Below are positions 48,057 to 56,904 of a stretch of DNA of 64,000 nt, piece after piece. The notes beneath the pieces are model-generated. The model saw nothing but the letters and a program-made list of their open reading frames with translations, was not told the origin of the DNA and ran no database searches. Source of the stretch: an uncultured Lactobacillus sp. (GTDB taxonomy: Bacteria > Bacillota > Bacilli > Lactobacillales > Lactobacillaceae). Numbering within the stretch: the first letter of the stretch is position 1; each line of letters opens with the position of its first letter. Made by a program: the position numbers and the translations under genes. The stretch covers positions 62,001-126,000 of the forward strand of contig NZ_CALVGT010000017.1 of the NCBI RefSeq assembly GCF_944327175.1, read 5' to 3'.

Positions 48057-48073
48057 CTATCTCTGAGCAGAAA

Positions 48074-48109
48074 AAACAAGGATTATCCAAAAAGAATCCT
48101 TGTTTTTTT
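48074..48109 (+). terminator. Terminator after clpE
   Basis: AAACAAGGATT / AATCCTTGTTT, 11-bp perfect stem, followed by TTTTT. Confidence 0.92.
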
Positions 48110-48172
48110 CTTGAATGCGCTATAATGAAAGCGAGGGGAATATCAGAGATAAATAGAAACGGGTGAAGTTTT

Positions 48173-48451
48173 ATGCACTTAATTGATGTCACTAATAGCT
48201 ATGCCGAATTAGTTCACAGTCAGCTAAATACTACGAGCGTGAACTACGTTAAAGTTTACTCCTTAGGCAACACTACCGTAGTTTATACCGAAAGCCCAAT
48301 CGCCATCGGGATTGTATTAGAAAACCACCACCGCAAGATCCGCGAAGAAGAACTCGAATTCGTGGTCAAGCGGCTGATTCCCGACCGGACCAGTTACCAG
48401 CTCACGGTTGACAAGCACCGCCGGGTGGTTGAAATCCACGTTGACAAGTAG
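48173..48451 (+). CDS. DUF1827 family protein
   Basis: A 92-residue soluble protein of the DUF1827 family, found mainly in Lactobacillales, function unknown. A basic/acidic helix (HHRKIREEELEFVVKRLI) lies between two beta-rich ends. GGGTGAAG precedes the ATG, and a TATAAT box at 48121-48126 is about 45 bases upstream. It stands alone with terminators on both sides. Confidence 0.78.
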   Translation: MHLIDVTNSYAELVHSQLNTTSVNYVKVYSLGNTTVVYTESPIAIGIVLENHHRKIREEELEFVVKRLIPDRTSYQLTVDKHRRVVEIHVDK

Positions 48452-48457
48452 TTTCTC

Positions 48458-48484
48458 AAAAGAGCCCTGCCGGGCTCTTTTTTC
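48458..48484 (+). terminator. Terminator after the DUF1827 gene
   Basis: AAAAGAGCCC / GGGCTCTTTT with loop TGCC, then T residues, 6 bases past the stop. Confidence 0.9.
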
Positions 48485-48552
48485 ATGCCTCTATCTTTTC
48501 TCTTTCTTTCCTTATCTTTTTCAGTAAAATTCAAAAAATACCTGTTTTTTTG

Positions 48553-48653
48553 CAAAATTGTAGATTTACTTGTGAAAAATAGCCTTTTTTTCAAAAAATC
48601 CGGCAGAATTGATCTATGTCAATTTTTTATTAAAAAATAGTTCTACAATTTTG
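48553..48653. repeat. 12-bp inverted repeat in the A/T-rich region before the multicopper oxidase gene
   Basis: CAAAATTGTAGA (48553-48564) and its exact complement TCTACAATTTTG (48642-48653) are 77 bases apart in a strongly A/T-rich stretch of about 200 bases. They could be operator half-sites or form a long stem. No gene fits in 48485-48749. Confidence 0.6.
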
Positions 48654-48663
48654 TTTGAGCACT

Positions 48664-48677
48664 GGAAAGCGCTTTTA
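48664..48677. promoter_or_regulatory. cre-like palindrome before the multicopper oxidase gene
   Basis: GGAAAGCGCTTTTA contains the palindromic core AAAGCGCTTT and matches 12 of 14 cre positions. It lies 73 bases before the start codon. Confidence 0.4.
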
Positions 48678-48749
48678 GGAAAGAAAGTGAATGTGTAAAA
48701 AGCAGCAATTTTAAACTGTTGATTTAGTAAAAATAAGGAGGCACTGATC

Positions 48750-50387
48750 ATGACAGTTTATCCGGATTACTTTTATGCTGAAAAAGACTTTGACAAGAGC
48801 CACATGGGCTACAAGCCGCTGACAATTCCAGCAGGCGTAGAGGCCCAGCCTTTGGCCGTTCCCCCGCTTTTAGCGCCGGACAAGGTTGACGGCAATGATA
48901 TCTACTACACCATTGAGGCTCAGGAAGGCGAAAGCCAAATCTTGCCAGGTAAGAAGACCAAGACTTGGGGCTACAATGCACCGCTGCTCGGCCAAACCAT
49001 GGTGGTCAAGACAGGCCAGCACGTCCACGTCCATTTGAAAAATAGCCTGCCGGTTTTGACTACCTTCCACTGGCACGGCATGGAAGTGCCAGGCCCGATC
49101 GCTGACGGCGCCTGCCACTCCCCTGTTTACCCAGGCGAAGAAAAGGATATCGAGTTTACGGTCGAGCAGCCAGCTGCCTTAACCTGGCTTCACGCCCACC
49201 CATGCCCATCAACGGCCATGCAGGTCTGGATGGGCCTAGCTATGGGGGTTGTGGTTACTGACGACAACGAAGCCCGCCTGCCGATTCCAAAGAACTACGG
49301 TGTTGACGAATTCCCGATCATCCTGCAAGACCGGACCTTCCACGACAACCAGCTCGACTACCGGGCTGACTATGACCCGATGGGCGTCTTTGGTGAAGTG
49401 CCTTTGATCAACGGCGTGGTCCGCCCTTACGTTGACGTGACGACCCAAAAGGTCCGCCTGCTCTTCTTGGGCGGGTCTAACCGCCGGGAATGGCGCCTGC
49501 ACTTTGAAAACGACCTGACCATGACCCAGATCGCCGGGGACGACTCCTTCCTCAGACACCCGATTGACGTTAAGAAGCTTTTGATCGGGCCAGGGGAAAG
49601 ACAACAAGTCATCGTTGACTTTGCCGGCTACAAGGAAGGCGACGTTGTCAGCCTCTACACTGACGACTTCAAGCTGGTTGAATTCCGCATCCACGCCTTT
49701 GAAAAAGACGACCGTAAACTGCCATTCAACATCTTTACTCCGGACGACCCGGCCGTAAACAGCGAAGCACCGGTCCGCCACGTAACCATGGACGACCACG
49801 ACAAGATCAACGGTCTCCGCTTCTCCATGGAAAGAATCGACATGAAGCAGACCTTGAACTCAGTTGAATACTGGGACGTAACCAACACCAACAACTCTGC
49901 TTCAGGGATGCTGCACCCCTTCCACATCCACGGGGCTCACTTCCTGGTCGTTTCCCGCAACGGGCAAAAGCCGAACCCGAACGAAATCAATGTCTACAAG
50001 GACACCATTGAAGTCGGCCCAGGCGAAACTGTCCGCCTGAAGGTATACTTCCAAAACACCGGGGTCTTCATGTACCACTGCCACATCATCGAACACGAAG
50101 ATGCCGGCATGATGGCCCAGATCCAAATCGTTGACCCAAAGGATCCGGACAAGACCTACAAGCTGATGGACATGGAAACCATCACCAACGCCTTTGCAGA
50201 AGAAATGGGCGTTGAACCAGGCGAAGTCTTCATGCCAGGGATGGACGTTGAAGATATGGACATGGGTGCCTGCTTCCATGCGGCTGAAGCCGAAACCAGC
50301 CGCCGCTTGGTCGAAGCCGTTACTGCCGCTTCAAGAGCAGGACATGAAGGCCACCACGATGCGACCAGCGGGGCCAGCCATCACTAA
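48750..50387 (+). CDS. Multicopper oxidase (laccase/CueO/SufI-like)
   Basis: A 545-residue three-domain cupredoxin. All copper motifs are intact: TFHWHGMEVPG, WLHAHPCPS, HPFHIHGAHF, and YHCHIIEHEDAGMM with the T1 Cys and axial Met. No signal peptide is seen, so it is probably cytoplasmic. The last 60 residues are rich in Met, His and Asp (MPGMDVEDMDMG, GHEGHH) and could bind copper. Likely roles are copper tolerance, oxygen use or amine oxidation; none is settled by sequence. AAGGAGG precedes the ATG. A Met-rich membrane peptide follows. Confidence 0.93.
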   Translation: MTVYPDYFYAEKDFDKSHMGYKPLTIPAGVEAQPLAVPPLLAPDKVDGNDIYYTIEAQEGESQILPGKKTKTWGYNAPLLGQTMVVKTGQHVHVHLKNSLPVLTTFHWHGMEVPGPIADGACHSPVYPGEEKDIEFTVEQPAALTWLHAHPCPSTAMQVWMGLAMGVVVTDDNEARLPIPKNYGVDEFPIILQDRTFHDNQLDYRADYDPMGVFGEVPLINGVVRPYVDVTTQKVRLLFLGGSNRREWRLHFENDLTMTQIAGDDSFLRHPIDVKKLLIGPGERQQVIVDFAGYKEGDVVSLYTDDFKLVEFRIHAFEKDDRKLPFNIFTPDDPAVNSEAPVRHVTMDDHDKINGLRFSMERIDMKQTLNSVEYWDVTNTNNSASGMLHPFHIHGAHFLVVSRNGQKPNPNEINVYKDTIEVGPGETVRLKVYFQNTGVFMYHCHIIEHEDAGMMAQIQIVDPKDPDKTYKLMDMETITNAFAEEMGVEPGEVFMPGMDVEDMDMGACFHAAEAETSRRLVEAVTAASRAGHEGHHDATSGASHH

Positions 50388-50408
50388 AAAATTTGGAGTA
50401 AAAGAATC

Positions 50409-50597
50409 ATGATGAACAACAACCTTTACTTGAAGATTTTATGGGTCTTGCTGTACGGTATCGTCGCCTTCTACACTTTTACTAACAAGATGATGATGGC
50501 CATGTACTGGATGGCCGGGGTAATGTTTGCCCAGTCCGTCATTGACCTCATTTACTACTTTTTGCCAAAAAGCAAAACAGAAATGACTGAATGTTAA
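50409..50597 (+). CDS. Small Met-rich membrane protein behind the multicopper oxidase
   Basis: A 62-residue protein with two hydrophobic helices (LKILWVLLYGIVAFYTF and about residues 32-50), the second with a Met-dense run NKMMMAMYWMAGVMF. A GGAG site is 10 bases upstream and the gene begins 21 bases after the oxidase stop, so the two are co-transcribed. No family is recognised; the Met pattern suggests copper(I) contact, which is inference. Confidence 0.65.
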   Translation: MMNNNLYLKILWVLLYGIVAFYTFTNKMMMAMYWMAGVMFAQSVIDLIYYFLPKSKTEMTEC

Positions 50598-50620
50598 GCA
50601 GTCAAAACAATCATGCGCAA

Positions 50621-50650
50621 AAAAACGATGCCTCGCGGCATCGTTTTTCT
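50621..50650. terminator. Bidirectional terminator between the oxidase unit and prfC
   Basis: AAAAACGATGCC / GGCATCGTTTTT, 12-bp perfect stem, loop TCGC, between convergent genes. Confidence 0.92.
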
Positions 50651-50671
50651 TGTTTGCTATTTTCTTTTGCA

Positions 50672-52243
50672 TTACAGCTTTTCCGTCAGTTCCACATCCG
50701 GGTACTTGTCGTGGAACCAGCGCTCAGCAAAGGCATTCTCAAAGAGGAAGAGAGGATTGCCGAAGCGGTCCTTGACCAAAAGGTTCCGGCTAGAAGACAT
50801 CTTCGGGTCCAGCTGGTCAGGGTTGATCCAGCGGGCTACCCGGTGGCCGATGGAAGTCATTTCAACTTCAGAGTTGTATTCGTTCTTCATCCGGTACTGG
50901 AAGACTTCAAACTGCAACTGGCCGACTGCCCCCAAAATGTAATCATCGGTCTGGTAGTTGCGGTAGAGCTGGACAGCCCCTTCTTGAACCAGCTGGTTCA
51001 TCCCCTTGTGGAAGGACTTCTGCTTCATGACGTTCTTTGGTGAAACCCGCATGAAGAGTTCTGGGGTAAATTCCGGCAGCGGCGGGAATTCCAGCTTGCG
51101 CTTGCCAGCGTAGATGGAGTCCCCGATCTGGAAGTTGCCAGTATCGTACAAACCGACAATGTCCCCGGCCACGGCTTCAGAAACCTGGACCCGGGCACTG
51201 GATTCAAATTCAACGGCATTGTTCAAGCGGACCGGCTTGCCGGTTCTGGCCAGGGTTACATCCAGGCCCTTGCTGAATTCCCCGCTGCAGACCCGGACAA
51301 AGGCGATCCGGTCTCTGTGCTGGGGGTTCATGTTGGCCTGGATCTTGAAGATAAAGCCGGAGAATTCGTCATCATCTGGCTTTAGTTCTTCATCCCCGTT
51401 GACTTCGTGCTCACCTGGCGCTGGTGCCAGGTCTACGAATTGTTCCAGGAAGGTCTCCACCCCGAAGTTGGTCAAGGCTGACCCGAAGAAGACTGGAGTC
51501 TGCTGGCCGGCTAAAATCTTTTCCCGGTCAAAGCTGGCTCCGGCCCCTTCCAAAAGCTCGATTTCACCCAAGGTTTCTTCAAACTGGGGATCATCGGCCA
51601 AAGAGCTGCCGGCTGGCGCCTTCCCGGCCTCTAAAGCGATAAAGCGGTCCTGCCCTTCTTCCGGGTGGTAGAGTTCAACCCGCTGGTTAACCAGGTCGTA
51701 GAGGCCCAGCAGGCTCTGCCCCATCCCGATCGGCCAGTTCATGGCCACGCCTTCAATGCCCAGGACTTCTTCCAGTTCAGCAACCAGGTCCAAAGGCTCC
51801 CGGCCGTCTCGGTCCAGCTTGTTCATAAAGGTAAAGACCGGGATCCCTCTTTGCCGCACGACCTTGAAGAGCTTCTTGGTCTGCGGCTCAATCCCGCGGG
51901 CGGAGTCGATGACCATGACCGCGGCATCAACTGCCATCAAGGTCCGGTAGGTGTCTTCGGAGAAGTCCTGGTGGCCAGGGGTGTCCAGGATGTTGATCCG
52001 CTTGCCCTGGTATTCAAACTGCATAACGGATGAGGTAACGGAAATCCCACGCTTCTTTTCGATTTCCATCCAGTCACTGGTGGCGTAGTTCCCGGTCTTC
52101 CGGGCCTTAACCGTCCCGGCGCTCCGGATCACCCCACCCAAGAGCAGCATTTGTTCCGTAATCGTCGTCTTACCGGCGTCGGGGTGGGAGATGATCGCGA
52201 AAGTCCGCCGCTTGTTTACTTTGTCTAAAAGTTCTTTGTTCAT
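50672..52243 (-). CDS. prfC: Peptide chain release factor 3
   Basis: A 523-residue translational GTPase that removes RF1/RF2 from the ribosome. G1 is [14 protein letters not shown]3 DTPGHQDF, G4 FMNKLDRD; the RF3-specific C-terminal domain ([19 protein letters not shown]) is present. Its ATG overlaps the TAA of the CBS gene by one base (TAATG). RF2 (prfB) is encoded at 13.4-14.5 kb. Confidence 0.97.
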   Translation of the reverse strand: MNKELLDKVNKRRTFAIISHPDAGKTTITEQMLLLGGVIRSAGTVKARKTGNYATSDWMEIEKKRGISVTSSVMQFEYQGKRINILDTPGHQDFSEDTYRTLMAVDAAVMVIDSARGIEPQTKKLFKVVRQRGIPVFTFMNKLDRDGREPLDLVAELEEVLGIEGVAMNWPIGMGQSLLGLYDLVNQRVELYHPEEGQDRFIALEAGKAPAGSSLADDPQFEETLGEIELLEGAGASFDREKILAGQQTPVFFGSALTNFGVETFLEQFVDLAPAPGEHEVNGDEELKPDDDEFSGFIFKIQANMNPQHRDRIAFVRVCSGEFSKGLDVTLARTGKPVRLNNAVEFESSARVQVSEAVAGDIVGLYDTGNFQIGDSIYAGKRKLEFPPLPEFTPELFMRVSPKNVMKQKSFHKGMNQLVQEGAVQLYRNYQTDDYILGAVGQLQFEVFQYRMKNEYNSEVEMTSIGHRVARWINPDQLDPKMSSSRNLLVKDRFGNPLFLFENAFAERWFHDKYPDVELTEKL

Positions 52244-53106
52244 TATTCTTCAGTTTCTTCCTCGTAATTTTCTTCTGGTAGGGTCAATAAGACCGTCAAG
52301 AGCCGCGACCCCCGCATTCTTCTGGTTGTCAAAACCATGCCGTTGTCCAGGGGCACTTCCAGCTGCTCGCCTCTGCCCGGGATCACGCCTAATTTAGTGA
52401 TCATATAGCCGGCCAAGGTGTCAACGTCTTCCATTTCCAGGTCGGTGCCAAAGCGATCGTTGAAGTCGGTCAAAGACATCTTGCCATAAATGACAAATTG
52501 CCGGTCATTCAGCTGCCGGACCAAAACTTCCGCCTTGTCGACCTCGTCGTCAATGTCGCCGACAATTTCTTCCAGCAAGTCTTCGATGCTGGCCAGGCCG
52601 GTCACCCCGCCGTATTCATCGGTCAAGATAGCCAATTGCTGCTGGCTGGTCTGCATCTGCACCAGCAAATCGTCCAGCTCGATCGTTTCCGGGGCAAAAA
52701 GGGGCGGAGAGATCAAGCGGTCGTAAGTCAGCTGGTCAAAGCCGTGCTGGCGGGCCTCTCTAAGAATGGTGCGGATGTGGATGACGCCCACGATCTGGTC
52801 TTTGTCCTGGCGGTAGACGGGAATTCTTGAATAAGGCTGGCGGAGGATGTCATCCAGTTTTTCCTCCAGGTCGTCCTCAATATCGATCATGAAGGCGTCA
52901 GTCCGCGGCACCATGACTTCCCGGGCTACTTTATCGTGGAAAGCCATGCTGCCCTCAATCATCGAATATTCGGTATCAGTCAAAACATTGCCGGCATGCA
53001 GCTGGTCAATTTCTGCCTGCAGCTGGTCCTTGCCGCCTTCTTCATTGCTGGAAAAACGGCTTCTCAGTTTGTCAAACAGGCTGCCGGTCGCAGGGTCGCT
53101 TGTCAT
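52243..53106 (-). CDS. CorC/HlyC-type CBS domain protein without DUF21 membrane domain
   Basis: A 287-residue cytoplasmic protein with a CBS pair ([16 protein letters not shown]...[21 protein letters not shown]; ...[32 protein letters not shown]) and a C-terminal CorC_HlyC domain (about residues 205-275). Full-length relatives carry an N-terminal DUF21 membrane domain and act in magnesium export; here only the regulatory half exists, preceded by a basic segment. It is co-translated with prfC. Confidence 0.88.
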   Translation of the reverse strand: MTSDPATGSLFDKLRSRFSSNEEGGKDQLQAEIDQLHAGNVLTDTEYSMIEGSMAFHDKVAREVMVPRTDAFMIDIEDDLEEKLDDILRQPYSRIPVYRQDKDQIVGVIHIRTILREARQHGFDQLTYDRLISPPLFAPETIELDDLLVQMQTSQQQLAILTDEYGGVTGLASIEDLLEEIVGDIDDEVDKAEVLVRQLNDRQFVIYGKMSLTDFNDRFGTDLEMEDVDTLAGYMITKLGVIPGRGEQLEVPLDNGMVLTTRRMRGSRLLTVLLTLPEENYEEETEE

Positions 53107-53207
53107 TTTCTTAACTCTCTTTCGTAAAATCCTTAAATATTTACATTATAGCATATGACCTTACTGTAATATGTTAAAATACCCCAGTAGAAAGAGGTGT
53201 TTTACCA

Positions 53208-53675
53208 ATGAAAATGCGCCGCATTATGTTAGTTTTCGTCTTCCTGCTCTTGATCCCCTACATCTGCAGCCTGGCCATCATCGGGATTGGCTACAACGCC
53301 CTGGTCCTGCACTCGACTGACCCCTTCCGCACGGCTGTAGGTGCCTTTGTCGGGGCCATCATCATGTTGGCCGTCAAGGCCACCATCCAGCGGCCCTTGA
53401 ATTTGCTGGCCGGAGACATCTATGACAGCTTCCTGCAGCAGATTCTCCGCTTCTTCAGCATCCGCCGCCGGCCGCTCTTGCAGGTAGCCAACTTTATCCT
53501 GGACTTTGTCCTCTGCACCCTGGCCACGATCGTGATCCGTCTGTTTTTGCCCCTGGAATGGATCGTCGGCACCTCCATGGGCTTCGTCATCTTGGTCATG
53601 TTCATTTCAACTTGCCTGGGGGCCTATATCGAATACGACAACTTGTCCATTGACGCTGAAATCAAGCAATCCTAA
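53208..53675 (+). CDS. Four-helix membrane protein, unknown
   Basis: A 155-residue protein with four hydrophobic segments (about residues 4-28, 42-60, 88-112, 116-140) joined by basic loops such as FFSIRRRPLLQ. The overall pattern resembles YrvL-type membrane regulators but I cannot confirm that. AGAGGTG precedes the ATG. Its stop overlaps that of the convergent gene at 53672, and no terminator lies between them. Confidence 0.65.
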   Translation: MKMRRIMLVFVFLLLIPYICSLAIIGIGYNALVLHSTDPFRTAVGAFVGAIIMLAVKATIQRPLNLLAGDIYDSFLQQILRFFSIRRRPLLQVANFILDFVLCTLATIVIRLFLPLEWIVGTSMGFVILVMFISTCLGAYIEYDNLSIDAEIKQS

Positions 53676-54148
53676 TTCTGACTGACCGGGAGGTAAAGGC
53701 TCTTGGTCAGTTTTTTACTGCCTAAATCCAGCTGGCGGAGGATGTAAGGGTTAGGATTCTCCTCCAGATGAGCCTGGAAGTCGCTGCCTAAGTCGCCGGC
53801 TTCATCCAAAAAGCGGGGCAGTTCGAAGTTCAGCGGCAGGTCAAAGTATGCCGCGTTGGCTGTCTCTTCTTTTTGGAAAACCCGGGCGCTTGGCAGGGAA
53901 AACTTGAGCAGGCCGCTAACTTCGCTATCCTTAGGCGCGATCACTCCGTACCAGTACATGAAGTTTTCCGGGCCAAAAACGATCAAGGAAGCCCGCTGCC
54001 CGGCAAGGCCGGCTGCTTTAACAAAGTCTTGAAAGGCCGGGTGGGCTTCCAGTTCCTGGTTGGCAGCCGCAAAGGTCCCATTTGCGTCCATCATCCGGTC
54101 GGGAAAGGCCTTGCCGATAAAAGTAAGTTCGTTGATTTCTGTCTGCAT
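53672..54148 (-). CDS. Unknown soluble protein, 158 residues
   Basis: An acidic soluble protein without signal or membrane segments. Readable segments are INELTFIGKAFPDRMMDANG, LIVFGPENFMYWYGVIAP and EETANAAYFDLPL; the general layout resembles effector-binding folds, but I do not recognise a family. It starts 21 bases after the recX stop on the same strand and probably shares a transcript with recX. Confidence 0.65.
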   Translation of the reverse strand: MQTEINELTFIGKAFPDRMMDANGTFAAANQELEAHPAFQDFVKAAGLAGQRASLIVFGPENFMYWYGVIAPKDSEVSGLLKFSLPSARVFQKEETANAAYFDLPLNFELPRFLDEAGDLGSDFQAHLEENPNPYILRQLDLGSKKLTKSLYLPVSQN

Positions 54149-54169
54149 CTCTTTGCTTCTTTCTATTTT

Positions 54170-54985
54170 CTAGTATTCTTCCAGTTCTTCTAAGGGAATG
54201 ATTTCCCCAGCCAAAAAGGCGCTGATTTCATCCCCGGAAAAGCCATGGCTGTACAGGTACTGCCGCATCTTCTGCTCCCTTACGCCCGGCTCATAGCGCT
54301 TAAAGCGCTTGTAAGCCTTGAGGCCCTGCTTGGCCAGAGCCTCTCTTTCCTGGTCTTCGTCAGCTTCCGGGACTAATTCTTGGATCACGGCTTGGGCCAG
54401 GGAACCGGAGAAACCGTGGCTGAGCAGTTTAGTCTGCATCTTGCGGTCAACTTCCCGCTTGGCAATCTTCCCCTGCTGGCCCAAAAGTGACTTGACCAGG
54501 CGCTTGCCAACCCTGGCCCATTCCTCATCAGTCACGTCTGCCAGGGCGGCTTCGATTAAGTCATCGTCAACGCCCTTTTTCTTTAAGTCCCGGCGGACAG
54601 CCCCTGATCCGTTCTTGCCGACCTGGAGGTTATTTTTGACAAAAAGGCGGGCATAAGCCGCGTCGTCCAGGTAGCCCAGCTGGGTCAGCTCGGCAACGGC
54701 GCGCTTAGCCGCTGACTGGGAAATTTCATGCTGGCTGAGATAGTCAGTCACTTCCTTGACCGTCCGGGGCTGGTAGGACAGGTATCTGGCCGCCAGGTCG
54801 CTGGCCTTGGCGCTGGCTTCATAGTCCAAGATTTCATTGATCTTCTGGGGGTTAAGCTCCTGGCCCTTGAGCAGGACAAATTCCGCCAGGGTCTTCTCAC
54901 TGACGGAAAAAGCATATTCCTGGTCCAAAAAAATATTGTAGCGCCCCTGCCGCTTTTGTGCACTAACTTTCGTGATAATAGCCAT
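54170..54985 (-). CDS. recX: Regulatory protein RecX
   Basis: A 271-residue RecX, which modulates RecA filaments. The N-terminus MAIITKVSAQKRQGRYNIFLDQ and tandem three-helix repeats (AKRAVAELTQLGYLDDAAYARLF, KKKGVDDDLIEAAL, FSGDEISAFLAGE) fit the long Firmicute form. I use the ATG at 54985, with AAGGAGG 5 bases upstream; the open frame runs 61 codons further, over the divergent rlmCD start. recX is 29 kb from recA here. Confidence 0.92.
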   Translation of the reverse strand: MAIITKVSAQKRQGRYNIFLDQEYAFSVSEKTLAEFVLLKGQELNPQKINEILDYEASAKASDLAARYLSYQPRTVKEVTDYLSQHEISQSAAKRAVAELTQLGYLDDAAYARLFVKNNLQVGKNGSGAVRRDLKKKGVDDDLIEAALADVTDEEWARVGKRLVKSLLGQQGKIAKREVDRKMQTKLLSHGFSGSLAQAVIQELVPEADEDQEREALAKQGLKAYKRFKRYEPGVREQKMRQYLYSHGFSGDEISAFLAGEIIPLEELEEY

Positions 54986-55146
54986 TTTTTCCTCCTTATT
55001 TGGCAAATCTGGCAACTCTATCTTAGCAAATTGCCGCAAAAGCTGCGAAAAACTTGCGTCCCTTTTAAAAAGCCCTGTATAATAGTATGTCGCGAAGTTT
55101 CCAGTTATTTTTATTGTAGAAAGAATAGACAAAGAAGAAGGCTCAA

Positions 55147-56529
55147 ATGCAGAAAAAACATTTTTCAAAAAACGCTCCGAAAGAGCGGCACGTCATCATC
55201 ACCATCAAGCGGCTGGGGATCAACGGTGAAGGGATCGGCTACTACAAGCGCAAGATCATCTTCATCCCCGGCGCCCTGCCAGACGAAGTCGTGGTGGCCA
55301 AGATCATCAAGGACCACCCCCAATACCTGGAAGGTGAGTTAGTACGGATCAAGGAAGCCAGCCCTGACCGGGTTCCCTTCCCATCCGGCGTTGACCCGAG
55401 AATCGGGGGCCTGGAACTGGCCCACCTCTCTTACGAAGGCCAGCTCAAGTTCAAGAAGGACAACCTGCTTTCCGCCCTTGAAAAGTACCACCCGCGCGGC
55501 TACAAGAACTACAAGATCAAGAACACCATCCCGGCCCCAGACCAGTGGCACTACCGGGCCAAGGCTCAGTACCAGATCGAACGGGAAAACCACCATATTT
55601 CCCTGGGTCTGTACGCGCCCAACTCCCACCAATTGATCGACCTGCCGGAAATGCCGACCCAGAGCAAGGATACCCAGGCAACTGAACGGGCCATCCGGGA
55701 TCTGATCATCAAATTCCGCGTGCCAATCGCCAACCGCCGGCGGAACTTGCCAGGCGTTAAAACCATCGTCGTCCGGCAGGCAGAAGCCAGCCAGGAGATG
55801 CAGGTTACCTTGATCACTGTTGGCCACAAGCTGGACAATCTGCTGCAGCTGGCTGACGAAATCATGTGCTTGCCAAAGGTCGTTTCCGTCTACCAAAACG
55901 AAACCGACTGGCAGAACCCGCAAGTCTGGGGGAACAAGACCAGCAAACTCCGGGGCAAGAACCAGATCACGGAAGAAATCATGGGCAAGAAGTTTGCCTT
56001 GAGCCCCCGGGCCTTCTTCCAGCTGAACCCGGTCCAGACGGCTACCCTGTATTCTGAAGCCTTGAAGCTGCTCAGCTTAACGCCAGACATGACCTTGATC
56101 GATGCTTACTCCGGGGTCGGCACCCTGGGTATTTTGGCCGCTGACCAGGTCAAGCAGGTGGTCGGGATTGAAAGCATCCCTGAAGCTGTTTTGGACGCCC
56201 AGCACAATGTCGAGCTCAACCATGTCAGAAACGCAGAATACCTGCAGGGCAGCGTGGAAAAGCTCCTCCCCCGCTTAAAGGAAGACGGCCTGCCGATCGA
56301 CGCCTTGATTGTCGACCCGCCGCGGACCGGCCTGGCCAAGTCCTTGATTAAGACCCTGCTCAGAGTCAAGCCAGCCAGCTTCGTTTACATTTCCTGCAAC
56401 CCGTCCACCCTGGCCCAGGACCTGGTCCTTTTGGGCGAGGCTTACGACGTCCGGGTCATCGAAAACGTCGACATGCTGCCGCAGACCCCGCGCTGCGAGT
56501 GCATCGCCAAGCTGACCCTGCGCAAGTAG
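55147..56529 (+). CDS. rlmCD: 23S rRNA (uracil-C5)-methyltransferase RlmCD/RlmD family
   Basis: A 460-residue RumA-family enzyme. The N-terminal TRAM domain (RLGINGEGIGYYKRKIIFIPGALPDE) binds RNA; SAM motif DAYSGVGTLGI is near residue 320, VDPPRTGL and the catalytic Cys in YISCNPSTLAQDL follow. It methylates U747 and/or U1939 of 23S rRNA. AAGAAGG precedes the ATG. It is divergent from recX and convergent with the non-coding RNA unit at 56.55 kb. Confidence 0.95.
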   Translation: MQKKHFSKNAPKERHVIITIKRLGINGEGIGYYKRKIIFIPGALPDEVVVAKIIKDHPQYLEGELVRIKEASPDRVPFPSGVDPRIGGLELAHLSYEGQLKFKKDNLLSALEKYHPRGYKNYKIKNTIPAPDQWHYRAKAQYQIERENHHISLGLYAPNSHQLIDLPEMPTQSKDTQATERAIRDLIIKFRVPIANRRRNLPGVKTIVVRQAEASQEMQVTLITVGHKLDNLLQLADEIMCLPKVVSVYQNETDWQNPQVWGNKTSKLRGKNQITEEIMGKKFALSPRAFFQLNPVQTATLYSEALKLLSLTPDMTLIDAYSGVGTLGILAADQVKQVVGIESIPEAVLDAQHNVELNHVRNAEYLQGSVEKLLPRLKEDGLPIDALIVDPPRTGLAKSLIKTLLRVKPASFVYISCNPSTLAQDLVLLGEAYDVRVIENVDMLPQTPRCECIAKLTLRK

Positions 56530-56547
56530 GAACACAAAAAAATAAGC

Positions 56548-56865
56548 ATTAGAAAAGGCGAGAAGATCAAATCTTCTCGCCTTTAAACTGCTCTCGGCAG
56601 TCTTTCCAAGTGGATGAGGTAGCTCATCAAATTAATAGTCACGATATTCAATTTTAAGAATTCACCAATGGCTAATACCGGCTAAGATAAAACAGTCACT
56701 TGTTCGAGTTTTACGTGCTAGCGTATGAAATGAATTAGACTATTGTGTATCGCCACTTGGTTAAAAGCTTCAAGCCTTTATTATGGTCTCAATAAGAGAG
56801 ACAACGAATAATAATTACAATCTGGAGATAAAAACTTCTGTTTAGTTGTTTTCTACCTCTTCCAC
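56548..56865 (-). ncRNA. Candidate structured small RNA of about 300 nt (new)
   Basis: This 375-base gap holds no plausible gene, but the minus strand has a complete transcription unit: promoter at 56872-56900, predicted start near 56865, and a 14-bp terminator hairpin at 56554-56584. The predicted 5' end GUGGAAGAGGU (56855-56865) pairs with ACCUCAUCCAC (56610-56620), 10 of 11 positions, to close the molecule. Inside, ACCAAGUGGC pairs with GCCAUUGGU (one bulge) and GUCUC with GAGAC. GAUGAG/CUCAUC (56613-56628) is an alternative hairpin that excludes the closing stem. It does not show the hallmarks of RNase P RNA, tmRNA, SRP RNA or a T-box. Confidence 0.6.
56554..56584. terminator. Terminator of the candidate small RNA, possibly shared with rlmCD
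   Basis: AAAGGCGAGAAGAT / ATCTTCTCGCCTTT, a 14-bp perfect stem with a 3-base loop. On the minus strand TTTTCT follows; on the plus strand it lies 25 bases past rlmCD. Confidence 0.9.
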
Positions 56866-56871
56866 GCCTTC

Positions 56872-56900
56872 AGTATAGCATGATATGCAAACGCTTGCAA
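56872..56900 (-). promoter_or_regulatory. Promoter with perfect cre site for the candidate small RNA
   Basis: Minus strand TTGCAA (56895-56900), 17 bases, and extended -10 TGC-TATACT (56872-56877). TGCAAACGCTTGCA at 56886-56899 fits all 14 positions of TGNAANCGNTNNCA and covers the -35, the arrangement for CcpA repression. Confidence 0.75.
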
Positions 56901-56904
56901 GAGA

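Noticed and set aside
54986..55168. A 61-residue N-terminal extension of RecX.
   Set aside because: It overlaps the divergent rlmCD start, and the internal ATG has a strong AAGGAGG and the expected family N-terminus.
56664..56690. The plus strand contains GGCTAATACCGGCTAAG, resembling part of 16S rRNA.
   Set aside because: Only about ten bases match and the flanking rRNA sequence is missing, so it is coincidence and not an rRNA fragment.
56548..56865. Could the RNA candidate be RNase P RNA, tmRNA, 6S RNA, SRP RNA or a T-box leader?
   Set aside because: I do not find the GAGGAAAGUC core of RNase P, a tRNA-like 3' end with tag frame, the SRP GGAAGNA/ GNRA hairpin, or the T-box AGGGUGGNACCGCG. 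The length and internal pairing also do not suit 6S, which is usually near 190 nt and in another gene context.
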